In this document: one piece after another, positions 1 through 10,852 of the stretch
Layout of the letters: each line of letters begins with the position of its first letter
Position numbering within the stretch: the stretch's first letter is position 1
DNA from: Malurus cyaneus samueli
Taxonomy: Eukaryota > Chordata > Aves > Passeriformes > Maluridae
Assembly: GCA_009741485.1 (NCBI GenBank)
Contig: CM019214.1
Coordinates: 6,203,705 to 6,267,704, forward strand
Direction: 5' to 3'
Length of the DNA stretch: 64,000 bases
Program-made: the position numbers and the translations under genes
The notes under the pieces: model-generated
Told to the model about the DNA's origin: nothing
Database searches by the model: none
The model's input: only the letters and a program-made list of their open reading frames with translations

Positions 1-3000
1 CACATTTAACAGTTTTTGACAATGTAGTATCTGTATTTTAACACAACACAGATCATTAGCACTCATTTTTTAGCCACAATCACAAGTCATACTGCTGAAT
101 GTATCAAAACCTGCAAATCCTACTAATTAGTAACATTGGCAGTTGTGTGATGTCTTATTGTCGCTCATCAGACAGCTTTATTTTGGTTTAAAAATGACAA
201 AACTAAACAGCTTTTATCCTCTGTCATTCTTCATTTACAATCTGATGTGGGGACAAACCCACACAGACAAACCCACACATAATATGGTCTTATTAAATGA
301 AAGCAAACACAACTGAAACAATCTCTGCTGATAAAATAATGCTTTTTTTTTTTTTTTTTTTGCAATTTCTGACAACACAAGAGACAAACTGGCAATCCAG
401 CAGCTTATTCCAGAATGGTATCCCTGCCTCAGACACTCAGGGTCACATTAGCTTACCTAGAGTCTCCAAAATGAACACCAGCACCAGCCAATTGATCTGA
501 AATGCAGTAAAGACTAAGGAAATGTGTTTACAAAGAGGTGTCAAAAGCAAAAGTGAAATTATACAGATTGGAATCTGTGTTAATACTGAGAATGAGTATG
601 AAAGACCAAGTGAAATGAACAGAAAATAAAAAAGAGCCAAGAACAAATGATTACCAGAGTGTGGAATAAAACAACATTGAAAATTACCTCTGTAATAGCT
701 GAGTTGTGAGAGAGCTGGGAAAATCTACTCTTTTGAGAGGCAGAAAAGGAAATGTTATTTTCTCCTACTTATCTTCAGAAGTCCTATAGAATGTAAGCTT
801 TTAGAGTTTGAAAGGCCAAAAGTAGACCACCCAGTGCATTTTTCTTCCTCATGAAGAAGAGATATTTGATTTACCATTTTAAGTCTAAAGAAAAACTTAA
901 ATTTAAAATATCACTTCAGAAGCTCATTAGAGAAGCTCAATTTCAGAAAAGTCATCTTACTGCAATATATCACTGTCATTTCACAAAATAAATGCCTTTA
1001 AAAAAACCATTAAAAGTTTTATTCTAATGAGCAGAATCACATAAACCATGCATAAAATTAACTTGTTACAAATCGAAATGGTGGATTCCTAGATAAATGT
1101 TTTCAGTTTCCTGACACAAAATTTAGATAACTTGGTGAGAACAAATCTAAAAGAAGCACCTAAAGCAAGCATCTCCACATTGAGCTAGAACTTGTAAGAG
1201 CTCTTCCTCAGTAGTGTGGGGGAAAAAAAGTATTCTGGTAGAAATTAAATATTTTGCTTTCATGGTAGTTGAAATACCACAGCAGAAGGAGATTTATATT
1301 GTTTAAAAATGTGTTCTTACACACAGTTAAAAAAATATGAGTCACAGTTTAACTGTGTTCTATGTTTTGTGTAACAGATCAGCAACTACCAAACTAATAT
1401 TTGAGGTTTCATAGAAACTCTGTTTACTCTCAGGTAGCTGTTTTATTTTTATAGACTGTAAGAAATTAACAAAATAATGCCTTGTGAATGTCTGTTCCAC
1501 ACTGGGAGGTGTCACAGGAATAGACTCCATGTCTAATCTTGCACAGTGGCATTATACTGGCTCGTTTTCAAAGATAAAAATCTTGAATTCTATTTAAAAT
1601 GAGATGATGTTCCATGGCAATATATAACAGGCAGTCTACTGGACAGGTGGAAGAAAACAAAGGCATTCATCACAAAGAGCTCTGACTGCTTAAAGAGAAA
1701 AGGGAAAGCAGCACAGATACATGGATTTATGTCCATCGGGCCAGAAGCAGCAGCATTTTTGTTCATGTCATAGACTGAGTTTGAGTTATTCCTAAAATGA
1801 AATTATGAAGTAGAATCATGATCCAGTGCTTTCTAAGCTTAATGTACTTCCCTGTTCCTAGCTATCTGCATTTTTTTTTCAGTCTATCTGTCTCTTTATT
1901 TATGATAGGAAAAGGAGAGAGAATGAGAGATATTATTCTTTCAAAAGCTAATCCTTGTCTTTCTACTAGAAACCACTTAAATCGACTGGAATTATGAACA
2001 TTAAAAAAGGGCAGGCTGAGACTCTTATTCTGCTGCAAACCTACAGAGAAAAAAACCTAGCAAAGAGGAGTAGAGGCACTGTCATGATACACCACAGCAT
2101 GAATTCTGAATTGATTTTCTTTCCTTGCTGGACAAGAGCACATTTTTATACAAAGCTCTGTTCATGTCCCATAGCTATTTAGGGTCTGTAGGAGGAAATG
2201 TTGACAGTCTCTTTCTTAAGCCTTCTTGTACCTCATACTGCAGCCTCTGCCAACTTGGCATTGCAAGGCTTCTATTGGACTCTGTGTGGGATTTGTAAAA
2301 CCCAACAAATTGAGAAAAAAATACTTGCCTCAGAAAAACTTCAGGATTTTCTCTTAGAAGATGAGTATTATGAAATGTACGTTGCTTTAATGATTAGAAT
2401 TTTCTAGCATTTAGATGGGACAGAAACCTATGGACCTACAGTAATTAAAATCTATACTTTAAAATCCATATTTGTGCTTGAAAGAGCAATTTTATATCTT
2501 TTAATACCTCTGCAGTGAAAATATGTGAAAATTTGCAGCGGCTCTCAAGAGGAAGTGACAGGTATCATTTCAAGATGCTATTTACTGCTTCAATTAAGTT
2601 TACAATTAAAATTATTATGCAATTTATAGAGGTTTACCTCTTTTTTCTTTTCAGTAACACTAAGCAAATGGGCCCTTGCAACAAAGAGCAGATACAATTT
2701 ACAAACTACTACTAACAGCCCATGTGCTCCCCACATCATTGAGCTCAAAAATGGTTAAGCATTTCACATTTTGAACAGGCATAAGGTTCATGAAGAAGCA
2801 GAAAATGGCAATAAATTACTGACAGTTTTGCTTCAGAATTTTATTATGTATTTCTGGACTTTTATTTCATGAAAGAGCTGTTCATGCTGTACTTGACCTG
2901 TTTTCTGAAGGTATAAAGGAAAATGGTTTCTGTCAGATCACAATCTCGTCAAGCCCAGTTTCTTTCTCAGAGTGGATAGCAGCAGATGACTAAATAGGAA

Positions 3001-3350
3001 AAACAGCATCACAGCATGGAATGGGCCAGCATCTCCCAGTCTCCAGCTCTGATATTCTTCAAGGAAACTTTTGTTTCAGGTTTCACCAGAAAAGAAGAAA
3101 TGTCTGTATAACTATATGAAACCAATCAAGTATTCACTGTCACAAAGCAATTACTGTCCCCCTTTAATTAACTCTAAGATGGAATTGAACATCAGCAGGT
3201 CATAAGAACAGCATTGTTTATTGTAAAGTGGAAGAAAAACAGTCTGAGAAAAAAAAAAAAAAAAACAAAAAAAAACCAGCAGTTTCTCGATTTTGTATGC
3301 TGAAGCAGTTTCATGTTTGTAGGTTTCCATTTACCTGGAAAAAATCAGGG
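1..3350. other. AT-rich non-coding DNA, no gene seen
   Basis: This stretch is AT-rich and has no open frame longer than about 87 codons. The longest one (3228-3491) begins in a run of A and therefore encodes mostly lysine. A T run of about 19 lies at 343-361 and an A-rich run at about 3250-3277. I see no splice-bounded coding segment, transposon or RNA gene. It is probably intergenic or intronic sequence of a vertebrate. Confidence 0.6.
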
Positions 3351-3701
3351 GGAGAAGCCACAGCACCAAAAGAAGGAGAACTGGCACTCATGGCAGTACA
3401 AAACATGAAAAACTTTGTGTCTTTCCAGGCACTTTGTTTTCATTCAGGTGAAGTTTTAATGGAGTACAGTACTACTGCTAAAACAGTTTAGAACAGACTA
3501 AAATCATATCACTGAAAGTTGTGGCATACAATTAGGACATTAGTCCCCTCCTCCTGGTATTTCAGTAAATTCTAGAAGGTAAAGCTAATCCTGTAGTGTA
3601 TTTTCAGCTACAAAACTGTTATTTTAAAGTACTGGTCTATTGCCATGCAGAGAGAAAAGCCATTTCCTGAAATGTTTACAACTTCACAAATATATTTTCA
3701 G

Positions 3702-3893
3702 TTATATTATATTCAAAGTTTTGTCAGATCATAAAACCCTGTGCTATTGATTCTCCTATTAGTGTTAAAGTTGTGATTTTTTTCTCCTCATTTTTGTTTA
3801 TATTATATTCAAAGTTTTGTCAGATCATAAAACCCTGTGCTATTGATTCTCCTATTAGTGTTAAAGTTGCGATTTTTTTTTCTCATTTTTGTT
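3702..3893. repeat. Nested 96-bp tandem duplication
   Basis: Two adjacent units (3702-3797 and 3798-3893) both begin TTATATTATATTCAAAG and both end in a T-rich stretch. They differ only by a T/C change (GTTGTGA versus GTTGCGA) and by indels in the T run. The corresponding place in the downstream large copy (about 7482-7575) has one unit only. The event is therefore younger than the large duplication, or was collapsed in copy 2. Confidence 0.93.
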
Positions 3894-5157
3894 AAAATTG
3901 CTGCTGCTATGGAAATAAGATAAAACCTTTAGGTACATTGGGACCTGTATTTTGGATAGAAAATCATCTGCTGCTTTTACAAGCCATTGTCTCTTTCTTC
4001 AGAGTGAAAACCATTAGAGGCAGAAATTTACCTTGACATGTACCTCTATTTTCTTAACAACAGAGTTGTTTAAAAATTTAAAATGGCAATGACTGGTGAA
4101 CCACAACAGTAAGTGAAATCGATAATGAAAACAGGTTTGTTAGCTCTCTAACTGCTCCTGTCTCTCTGTGTATCTTCTGTAAATTTACTCTTTTTTTGCA
4201 GTGTTAGAAGAATGTTTCCCATTGAGGGTTGGGAGGGAGCACAGCTTATCATAATTCTGAACTTGGTGCCTGAATTAAGAAGTGTTTCTGTTTTGATCAT
4301 GGAAGTGATTCTGATTTTCCATTGTCTATAGAAAGACACAGAAAGAAATCACTTTAGACTCATAGTTCACTGACCAAGAGCTGGGCAGTGTGAATATGTA
4401 ACACTTTGAAACCTGCTTAAATAAACATGATGATGACAAAGAGACTCATTACAGTTCTGTAGATCTTACAGACCATTAAAGTTTCTGGGCACCCAGCAGT
4501 CTTGCTCAATTGGGTATGGACATGTTTACAGAACATGAAAGCCATTAAAAATAGGAAGGAGAGCTTCAGTGTCTACAGCGCTTTGAAATGGAAGGTATGA
4601 CTCTGGATATATAGAAATCTACATGATACTTATGTTCAAGCATACCCAAAAAAATTATTCAATGAAACAGTAATTTCAATGTTTCCAATCCAAGCTTTTA
4701 TGCTGAATCTGCCCTCTGAAGACTTTAAGTATGTTATGGAATGTTTGCTTCATCACCTTGTCTAATAACTAAAACTAATTTAAGAATTCATAAATTCCAA
4801 AGATTTCATAGACTGTCAATAATACATCAGAGAGTTGTCTTAATAATATGTAAATAATGCAGTAATTGCATTTACTCCATTACTGCTTGTGTGGACAGAA
4901 ATAGATTTAATTATAAAAGCAACAGTATACAGATTTTAGCAAATTGCTAGTTTCATTCATTAAAGAAAAAACAACATAAAATGTAAGCCAGGCGCTTTTG
5001 AAATCACAAACCCCTGGTTTCTAAATGCTCCAATAAATAAATACAGTATTTAGTATTTACATCCATGTGTACCACCAAAATTAATGGACAGCAAAAGAGA
5101 TTGTTTTGTGCACCTTATGTCTATGATATATGTTTTTTTTTCTGTATTTTACTTTAG

Positions 5158-5281
5158 ACTGGTTGTATTCTAGCTTCACAGAGCGAACACAAGATCATGA
5201 CTGGAGATTTGGATTTACTTTCATGCAGAAGAAGCCAAACAATTAATTTCAAGAATGTCCAAAGACAGAAATCAAAGTATG
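5158..5281 (+). other. Exon-like segment in duplication copy 1
   Basis: A pyrimidine-rich run followed by ACTTTAG forms a good acceptor ending at 5157, and a strong donor, G|GTAAGT, starts at 5282. The 124 bases between are open in frame 1 and read about 41 residues, including a K-I-M-T-G-D-L-D-L stretch. I do not recognise the peptide. An open frame of this length is not statistically striking, and most base changes in the copy at 8839-8962 alter the amino acid, which argues against a conserved protein exon. A lncRNA exon or a chance match are both possible. Confidence 0.2.
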
Positions 5282-5615
5282 GTAAGTGGGGAAAACAAGG
5301 CAAATGACTCAATAATGTAACATTTATTGCTGCTTTAGCACTACTGCAAAATGAAATGTCCTCAGTAAGTTATTTCATTTAGCTTTGGTATTCATTTAAT
5401 GAAAGGGGAATTATTCTAATCAATTATAGTAGATAGCATTGGCTAAACAGCTCTGGGCTATTTACACCTCTTTGAATGTGACATTATCAGAGCAAAGGTT
5501 CAAAGTACAATACCTAAGTAAACATCATCTCCTTCAGGGATTAATGATCCATCTGCTATAAATCTGGGGTGTCTGAAGAGCTGCAAGTTGAACAGAAAAG
5601 CTTTGGAACCATTAG
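5282..5615. other. AT-rich DNA of copy 1, nothing recognised
   Basis: This is the sequence between the exon-like segment and an A21 run at 5616-5636. It has no open frame of note, no transposon end and no RNA gene. It is repeated with small changes at about 8963-9294. Confidence 0.5.
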
Positions 5616-5779
5616 AAAAAAAAAAAAAAAAAAAAAGTGGAATTTACATCAATTAGCTAAACATGGGAGTAAAGGAAGATTGTATTAGAAATGATTTTTC
5701 ATTCACAGGTGAAGAAAAGTTTAAAATTCTTCTAACAACTGCTGAAACAAATCATCTATTTTCAAATCTACATATATAT

Positions 5780-5870
5780 AAAAAAAAAAAAAAAAACAAA
5801 AAAAAAAACAAAAAAAAACAAAAACAAAACAAAAACAAAAAAAAAAAACCCAAAAAAAAAAAACCCAAAA
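5780..5870. repeat. A-rich low-complexity tract (A with C runs)
   Basis: About 90 bases of A runs interrupted by single C or by CC and CCC. The lysine-rich or phenylalanine-rich translations over it are meaningless. The copy in the second duplication unit at 9454-9537 differs in the lengths of nearly all its runs. This is expected of replication slippage or of long-read homopolymer error. Confidence 0.95.
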
Positions 5871-7131
5871 CCTGATATGCTCATCTTCCCCTGAAAAGAT
5901 CATTAAATTTTCTGGAATATTTTCTTCTAGTCAAGCGTGTGCCCCAATTCCTGCAGCACATTCCCAAGATGCTCCAGCATCCCCAAGGTGCACCCATGCT
6001 GTCAGTCAAGCCTTGGGGCCTGAAATCGTGTGCATATGCTCTTGTAATTGGAGAGAACAATTTGATGTTCCCTCTTTATTCCATTGCCAATAGGGATCCA
6101 ACTCTCAATATCCTTTTCAAGGAAAGGTCTACCTAGGCTGAACAAAATCATATAAATGTCTGGTTCTGTAAGTCAGAAGCAAAGGAATGTCTAAACGTTG
6201 AGTGAAATGAGCCATCATTATCTGCACCAAAAGGCATATCAAAGACTGAAGGAAATATTCAAACTTCCATTTTGGAAATTTCTACAAATATTAGGATATG
6301 ACAATTCAAGCAATTTTATCTTGTGTGAGTTTATTTGGAAAAGGGGAGAAGAATTTCCTATTTAATAACACTCTGCTGAACAGACAGAACCTGCTGGGAA
6401 CACTGAGAGAGACAAATCTTTACACAGGAAGGATCCTCTTTCTTCTCCATGTCCTGGAAACTTGGAATGGCATGTAATCAAATATCACTTGCAAAGATAG
6501 AGGACTGAGATATATTATTTTTGTTTGACCATGACAACATTTTAATTGTTTATAAATCAGCATATCATTTGGGGCAAATGATACTGAGGAAAAAAAGTGA
6601 TTGGGCCATAATCACTTCCATGATGCCACAAAACTGAGCAACTCAGAAAGGACATTTTCAAACAAAAACACCCAGAAGTTGAAAGCTGCAGAGGCCTCAG
6701 TGACTTAGAAGCCTTGACACAGGATTTTTAGGATCTCTGCAATGGAATTGTGCTCAGAGAAGACTCTAGAATTAAAATTCTAGACACAGACAAATTTTAT
6801 TTTGACACAACCTATAGTGCAGCTGTGTGGACTTCTAAACCCCATGCTCTAAACTGGAAGATGTTCCTCCCAGCACAAGAATCTAAGACACTGAAACCAA
6901 ACACTGAAAGATTTGAATGCATTTCTGGTGCCCACAGATCCCTGAAATGCATGTTCTCTTGGTGTTTTTGTCTTACAGCTGATTCCCTGCTCTATCCTTC
7001 CTCTCTCAGCTTTAGCTTTGGCAAAAAAGTACAATTAGGTCTTTCCATAATCAATTTTCCCTTTCAGAGCTACGATGCTCACTCAGAATTTTTGAGCAAA
7101 GTAGAAAAGGTAGCGTGAGACTACTTTGTAC
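5871..7131. other. Right part of copy 1, no supported gene
   Basis: The region holds a 122-codon open frame (6750-7118) that starts at GTG, not ATG, and has no recognised domain. It also holds a shorter ATG frame at 5939-6136. Both recur in copy 2 (10416-10784 and 9605-9802). Over the 122-codon frame the two copies differ at about nine residues. That pattern is neutral rather than protein-conserving, so I do not call a gene. Confidence 0.6.
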
Positions 7132-8838
7132 GGAGAAGCCACAGCACCAAAAGAAGGAGAACTGGCACTCATGGCAGTACAAAACATGAAAAACTTTGTG
7201 TCTTTCCAGGCACTTTGTTTTCATTCAGGTGAAGTTTTAATGGATACAGTACTACTGCTAAAACAGTTTAGAACAGACTAAAATCATATCACTGAAAGTT
7301 GTGGCATACAATTAGGACATTAGTCCCCTCCTCCTGGTATTTCAGTAAATTCTAGAAGGTAAAGCTAATCCTGTAGTGTATTTTCAGCTACAAAACTGTT
7401 ATTTTAAAGTACTGGTCTATTGCCATGCAGAGAGAAAAGCCATTTCCTGAAATGTTTACAACTTCACAAATATATTTTCAGTTATATTATATTCAAAGTT
7501 TTGTAGATCATAAAACCCTGTGCTATTGATTCTCTATTAGTGTTAAGTTGCGATTTTTTTCTCATTTTTTTAAATTGCTGCTGCTATGGAAATAAGATAA
7601 ACCTTTAGGCAATTGGGACCTGTATTTTGGATAGAAAATCATCTGCTGCTTTTACAAGCCATTGTCTCTTTCTTCAGAGTGAAAACCATTAGAGGCAGAA
7701 ATTTACCTTGACATGTACCTCTATTTTCTTAACAACAGAGTTGTTTAAAAATTTAAAATGGCAATGACTGTTGAACCACAGTAAGTGAAATCGATAATGA
7801 AAACAGGTTTGTTAGCTCTCTAACTGCTCCTGTCTCTCTGTGTATCTTCTGTAAATTTACTCTTTTTTTGCAGTGTTAGAAGAATGTTTCCCATTGAGGG
7901 TTGGGAGGGAGCACAGTTATCATAATTCTGAACTTGGTGCCTGAATTAAGAAGTGTTTCTGTTTTGATCATGGAAGTGATTCTGATTTTCCATTGTCTAT
8001 AAAAAGACACAGAAAGAAATCACATGAGACTCATAGTTCACTGACCAACAGTTGGGCAACCTGCTTAAATAACCATGATGATGACAAAGAGACTCATTAC
8101 AGTTCTGTGGATTTACAGTCCATTAAAGTTTCTGGGCACCCAGCAGTCTTGCTCAATTGGGTATGGACATGTTTACAGAACATGAAAGCCATTAAAAATA
8201 GGAAGGGAGATCAGTGTCTACAGCGCTTTGAAATGGAAGGTATGACTCGCGTGTAAATTTATTATATATAATAAAAGAATATATGACTACAGTATATAGA
8301 AATCTACATGATACTTATGTAAGCATACCCAAAAAATTATTCAATGAAACAGTATTTCAATGTTTCCAATCCAAGCTTTTATGCTGAATCTGCCCTCTGA
8401 AGACTTTAAGTATGTTATGGAATGTTTGCTTCATCACCTTGTCTAATAACTAAAACTAATTTAAGAATTCATAAATTCCAAAGATTTCATAGACTGTCAA
8501 TAATACATCAGAGAGTTGTCTTAATAATATGTAAATAATGCAGTAATTGCATTTACTCCATTACTGCTTGTGTGGACAGAAATAGATTTAATTATAAAAG
8601 CAACAGTATACAGATTTTAGCAAATTGCTAGTTTCATTCATTAAAGAAAAAACAACATAAAATGTAAGCCAGGCCCTTTTGAAATCACAAACTCCTGGTT
8701 TCTAAATGCTCCAATAAATGAATACAGTATTTAGTATTTACATCCATGTGTACCACCAAAATTAATGGACAGCAAAAGAGATTGTTTTGTGCACCTTATG
8801 TCTATGATATATGTTTTTTTTTCTGTATTTTACTTTAG

Positions 8839-8962
8839 ACTAGTTGTATTCTAGCTTCACAGAGCAAACACAAGATCATGACTGGAGATTTGGATTTAGT
8901 TTCATGCAAAAGAAGCCAAACAATTCAGTCCAAGAATGTCCAAAGACAGAAATCAAAGCATG
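8839..8962 (+). other. Exon-like segment in duplication copy 2
   Basis: This is the counterpart of 5158-5281, with the same length (124 bases), the same ACTTTAG acceptor and still open in frame 1. The donor has changed from GGTAAGT to GGCAAGT, which would be a rare GC-type donor. Changes relative to copy 1 include G to S, E to K, L to V, R to K and Y to H. The lack of synonymous bias argues against selection on a protein. Confidence 0.15.
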
Positions 8963-9453
8963 GCAAGTGGGGAAAACAAGGCAAATGACTCAATAATGTA
9001 ACATTTATTGCTGCTTTAGCACTACTGCAAAATAAAATGTCCTCAGTAAGTTATTTCATTTAGCTTTGGTATTCATTTAATGAAAGGGGAATTATTCTAA
9101 TCAATTATAGTAGATAGCATTGGCTAAACAGCTCTTGGCTATTTACACCTCTTTGATGTGACATTATCAGAGCAAAGGTTCAAAGTACAATACCTAAGTA
9201 AACATCATCTCCTTCAGGGATTTATGATCCATCTGCTATAAATCTGGGGTGTCTGAAGAGCTGCAAGTTAACAGAAAAGCTTTGGAACCATTAGAAAAAA
9301 AAAAAAAAAAAAAAAGTGGAATTTAAGCATCAATTAGCTACATGGGAGTAAAGGAAGATTGTATTAGAAGATGATTTTCATTCACAGGTGAAGAAAGTTT
9401 TAATTCTTCTAACAACTCTGAAACAAATCATCTATTTCAAATCTACATATATT

Positions 9454-9537
9454 AAAAAAAAAAAAAAACAAAAAAAACAAAAACAAAAAAAAAAAAAACA
9501 AAACAAACAAAAAAAAACCAAAAAAAAAAAACCCAAA
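9454..9537. repeat. A-rich low-complexity tract in copy 2
   Basis: This is the counterpart of the tract at 5780-5870, made of A runs broken by C, CC and CCC. Run lengths differ from copy 1. An A run of about 20 also lies just upstream at about 9295-9315, matching 5616-5636. Confidence 0.95.
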
Positions 9538-10816
9538 CCTGATATGCTCATTTCCCCTGAAAAGATCATTAAATTTTCTGGAATATTTTCTTCTAGTCAA
9601 GCGTGTGCCCCAATTCCTGCAGCACATTCCCAAGATGCTCCAGCATCCCCAAGGTGCACCCATGCTGTCAGTCAAGCCTTGGGGCCTGAAATCGTGTGCA
9701 TATGCTCTTGTAATTGGAGAGAACAATTTGATGTTCCCTCTTTATTCCATTGCCAATAGGGATCCAACTCTCAATATCCTTTTAAAGGAAAGGTCTACTT
9801 AGGCTGAACAAAATCATATAAATGTCTGGTTCTGTAAGACAGAAGCAAAGGAATGTCTAAACGTTGAGTGAAATGAGCCATCATTATCTGCACCAAAAGG
9901 CATATCAAAGACTGAAGGAAATATTCAAACTTCCATTTTGGAAATTTCTACAAATATTAGGATATGACAATTCAAGCAATTTTATCTTGTGTGAGTTTAT
10001 TTGGAAAAGGGGAGAAGAATTTCCTATTTAATAACACTCTGCTGAACAGACAGAACCTGCTGGGAACACTGAGAGAGACAAATCTTTACACAGGAAGGGT
10101 CCTGATTCTTCTCCATGTCCTGGAAACTTGGAATGGCATGTAATCAAATATCACTTGCAAAGATAGAGGACTGAGATATATTATTTTTTTTTGACCATGA
10201 AAACATTTTAATTGTTTATAAATCAGCATATCATTTGGGGCAAATGATACTGAGGAAAAAAAAGTGATTGGGCATAATCACTTCCATAATGCCACACAAC
10301 TGTGCAACTCAGAAAGGACATTTTCAAACAAAAACACCCAGAAGTTGGAAGCTGCAGAGGCCTCAGTGACTTAGAAGCCTTGACACAGGATTTTTAGGAT
10401 CTCTGCAATGGAGTCGTGCTCAGACAAGCCTTTAGAATTAAAATTCTAGATGCAGACAAATTTTATTTTGACACAACCTATAGTGCAACTGTGTGGACTT
10501 CTAAACCCCATGCTCTAAACTGGAAGATCTTCCTCCCAGCACAAGAAACTAAGACACTGAAACCAAACACTGAAAGATTTGAATGCATTTCTGGTGCCCA
10601 CAGATCCCTGAAATGCATGTTCTCTTGGTGTTTTTGTCTTACAGCTGATTCCCTGCTCCATCCTTCCTCTCTCAGCTTTAGCTTTGGCAAAAAAGTACAA
10701 TTAGGTCTTTCCATAATCAATTTTCCCTTTCAGAGCTACGATGCTCACTCAGAATTTTTGAGCAAAGTAGAAAAGGTAGCGTGAGACTACTTTGTACAAT
10801 TACCTAAACATTCCAG

Positions 10817-10852
10817 TTTTTTTTTTTGTTTTTTTTTTTTTTGTTTTTTTTT
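10817..10852. repeat. T-rich tract just right of the duplication
   Basis: Three T runs are separated by single G bases, 20 bp beyond the right end of the tandem duplication. The sequence is low complexity only. Confidence 0.9.

Larger units (their letters stand above)
3351..7131. repeat. Tandem duplication, copy 1 (3,781 bp)
   Basis: The segment starts at GGAGAAGCCACAGCACC (3351) and ends at GACTACTTTGTAC (7131). The same start motif recurs directly at 7132 and the same end motif at 10797, so the two copies are head to tail with no spacer. Identity is very high over the whole length apart from scattered indels and a few replaced patches. Copy 1 carries an extra 96-bp internal duplication that copy 2 lacks. 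No known transposon ends or target-site duplications are visible at the boundaries, so this is a segmental event (real or assembly-made) rather than two insertions of one element. No gene is recognised inside; an exon-like segment at 5158-5281 is listed separately. Confidence 0.95.
7132..10797. repeat. Tandem duplication, copy 2 (3,666 bp)
   Basis: This is a direct repeat of 3351-7131. It is about 115 bp shorter, mostly because it lacks the nested 96-bp duplication. Many differences are single-base losses in short runs, concentrated around 7500-7620. Two larger differences are visible. About 18 bases present near 4391 are missing near 8057. A short AT-rich insertion (about 8248-8296) with TTATTATATATAATAA replaces the sequence found near 4598. 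The deletion-biased pattern resembles unpolished long-read consensus, although a true duplicate that has since diverged cannot be excluded. Confidence 0.93.

Noticed and set aside
5663..5875. Lysine- or phenylalanine-rich frames over A and T tracts (also 9388-9759, 20672-21116, 27220-27443, 59031-59382, 60129-60445)
   Set aside because: Translations of low-complexity DNA; their length depends only on the absence of stops in A, C or T, G runs.
6750..7118. 122-codon open frame preserved in both large duplication copies (also 10416-10784)
   Set aside because: It starts at GTG with no ATG, no domain is recognised, and about nine amino-acid changes separate the copies. With two very similar copies, an open frame in both is expected by descent.
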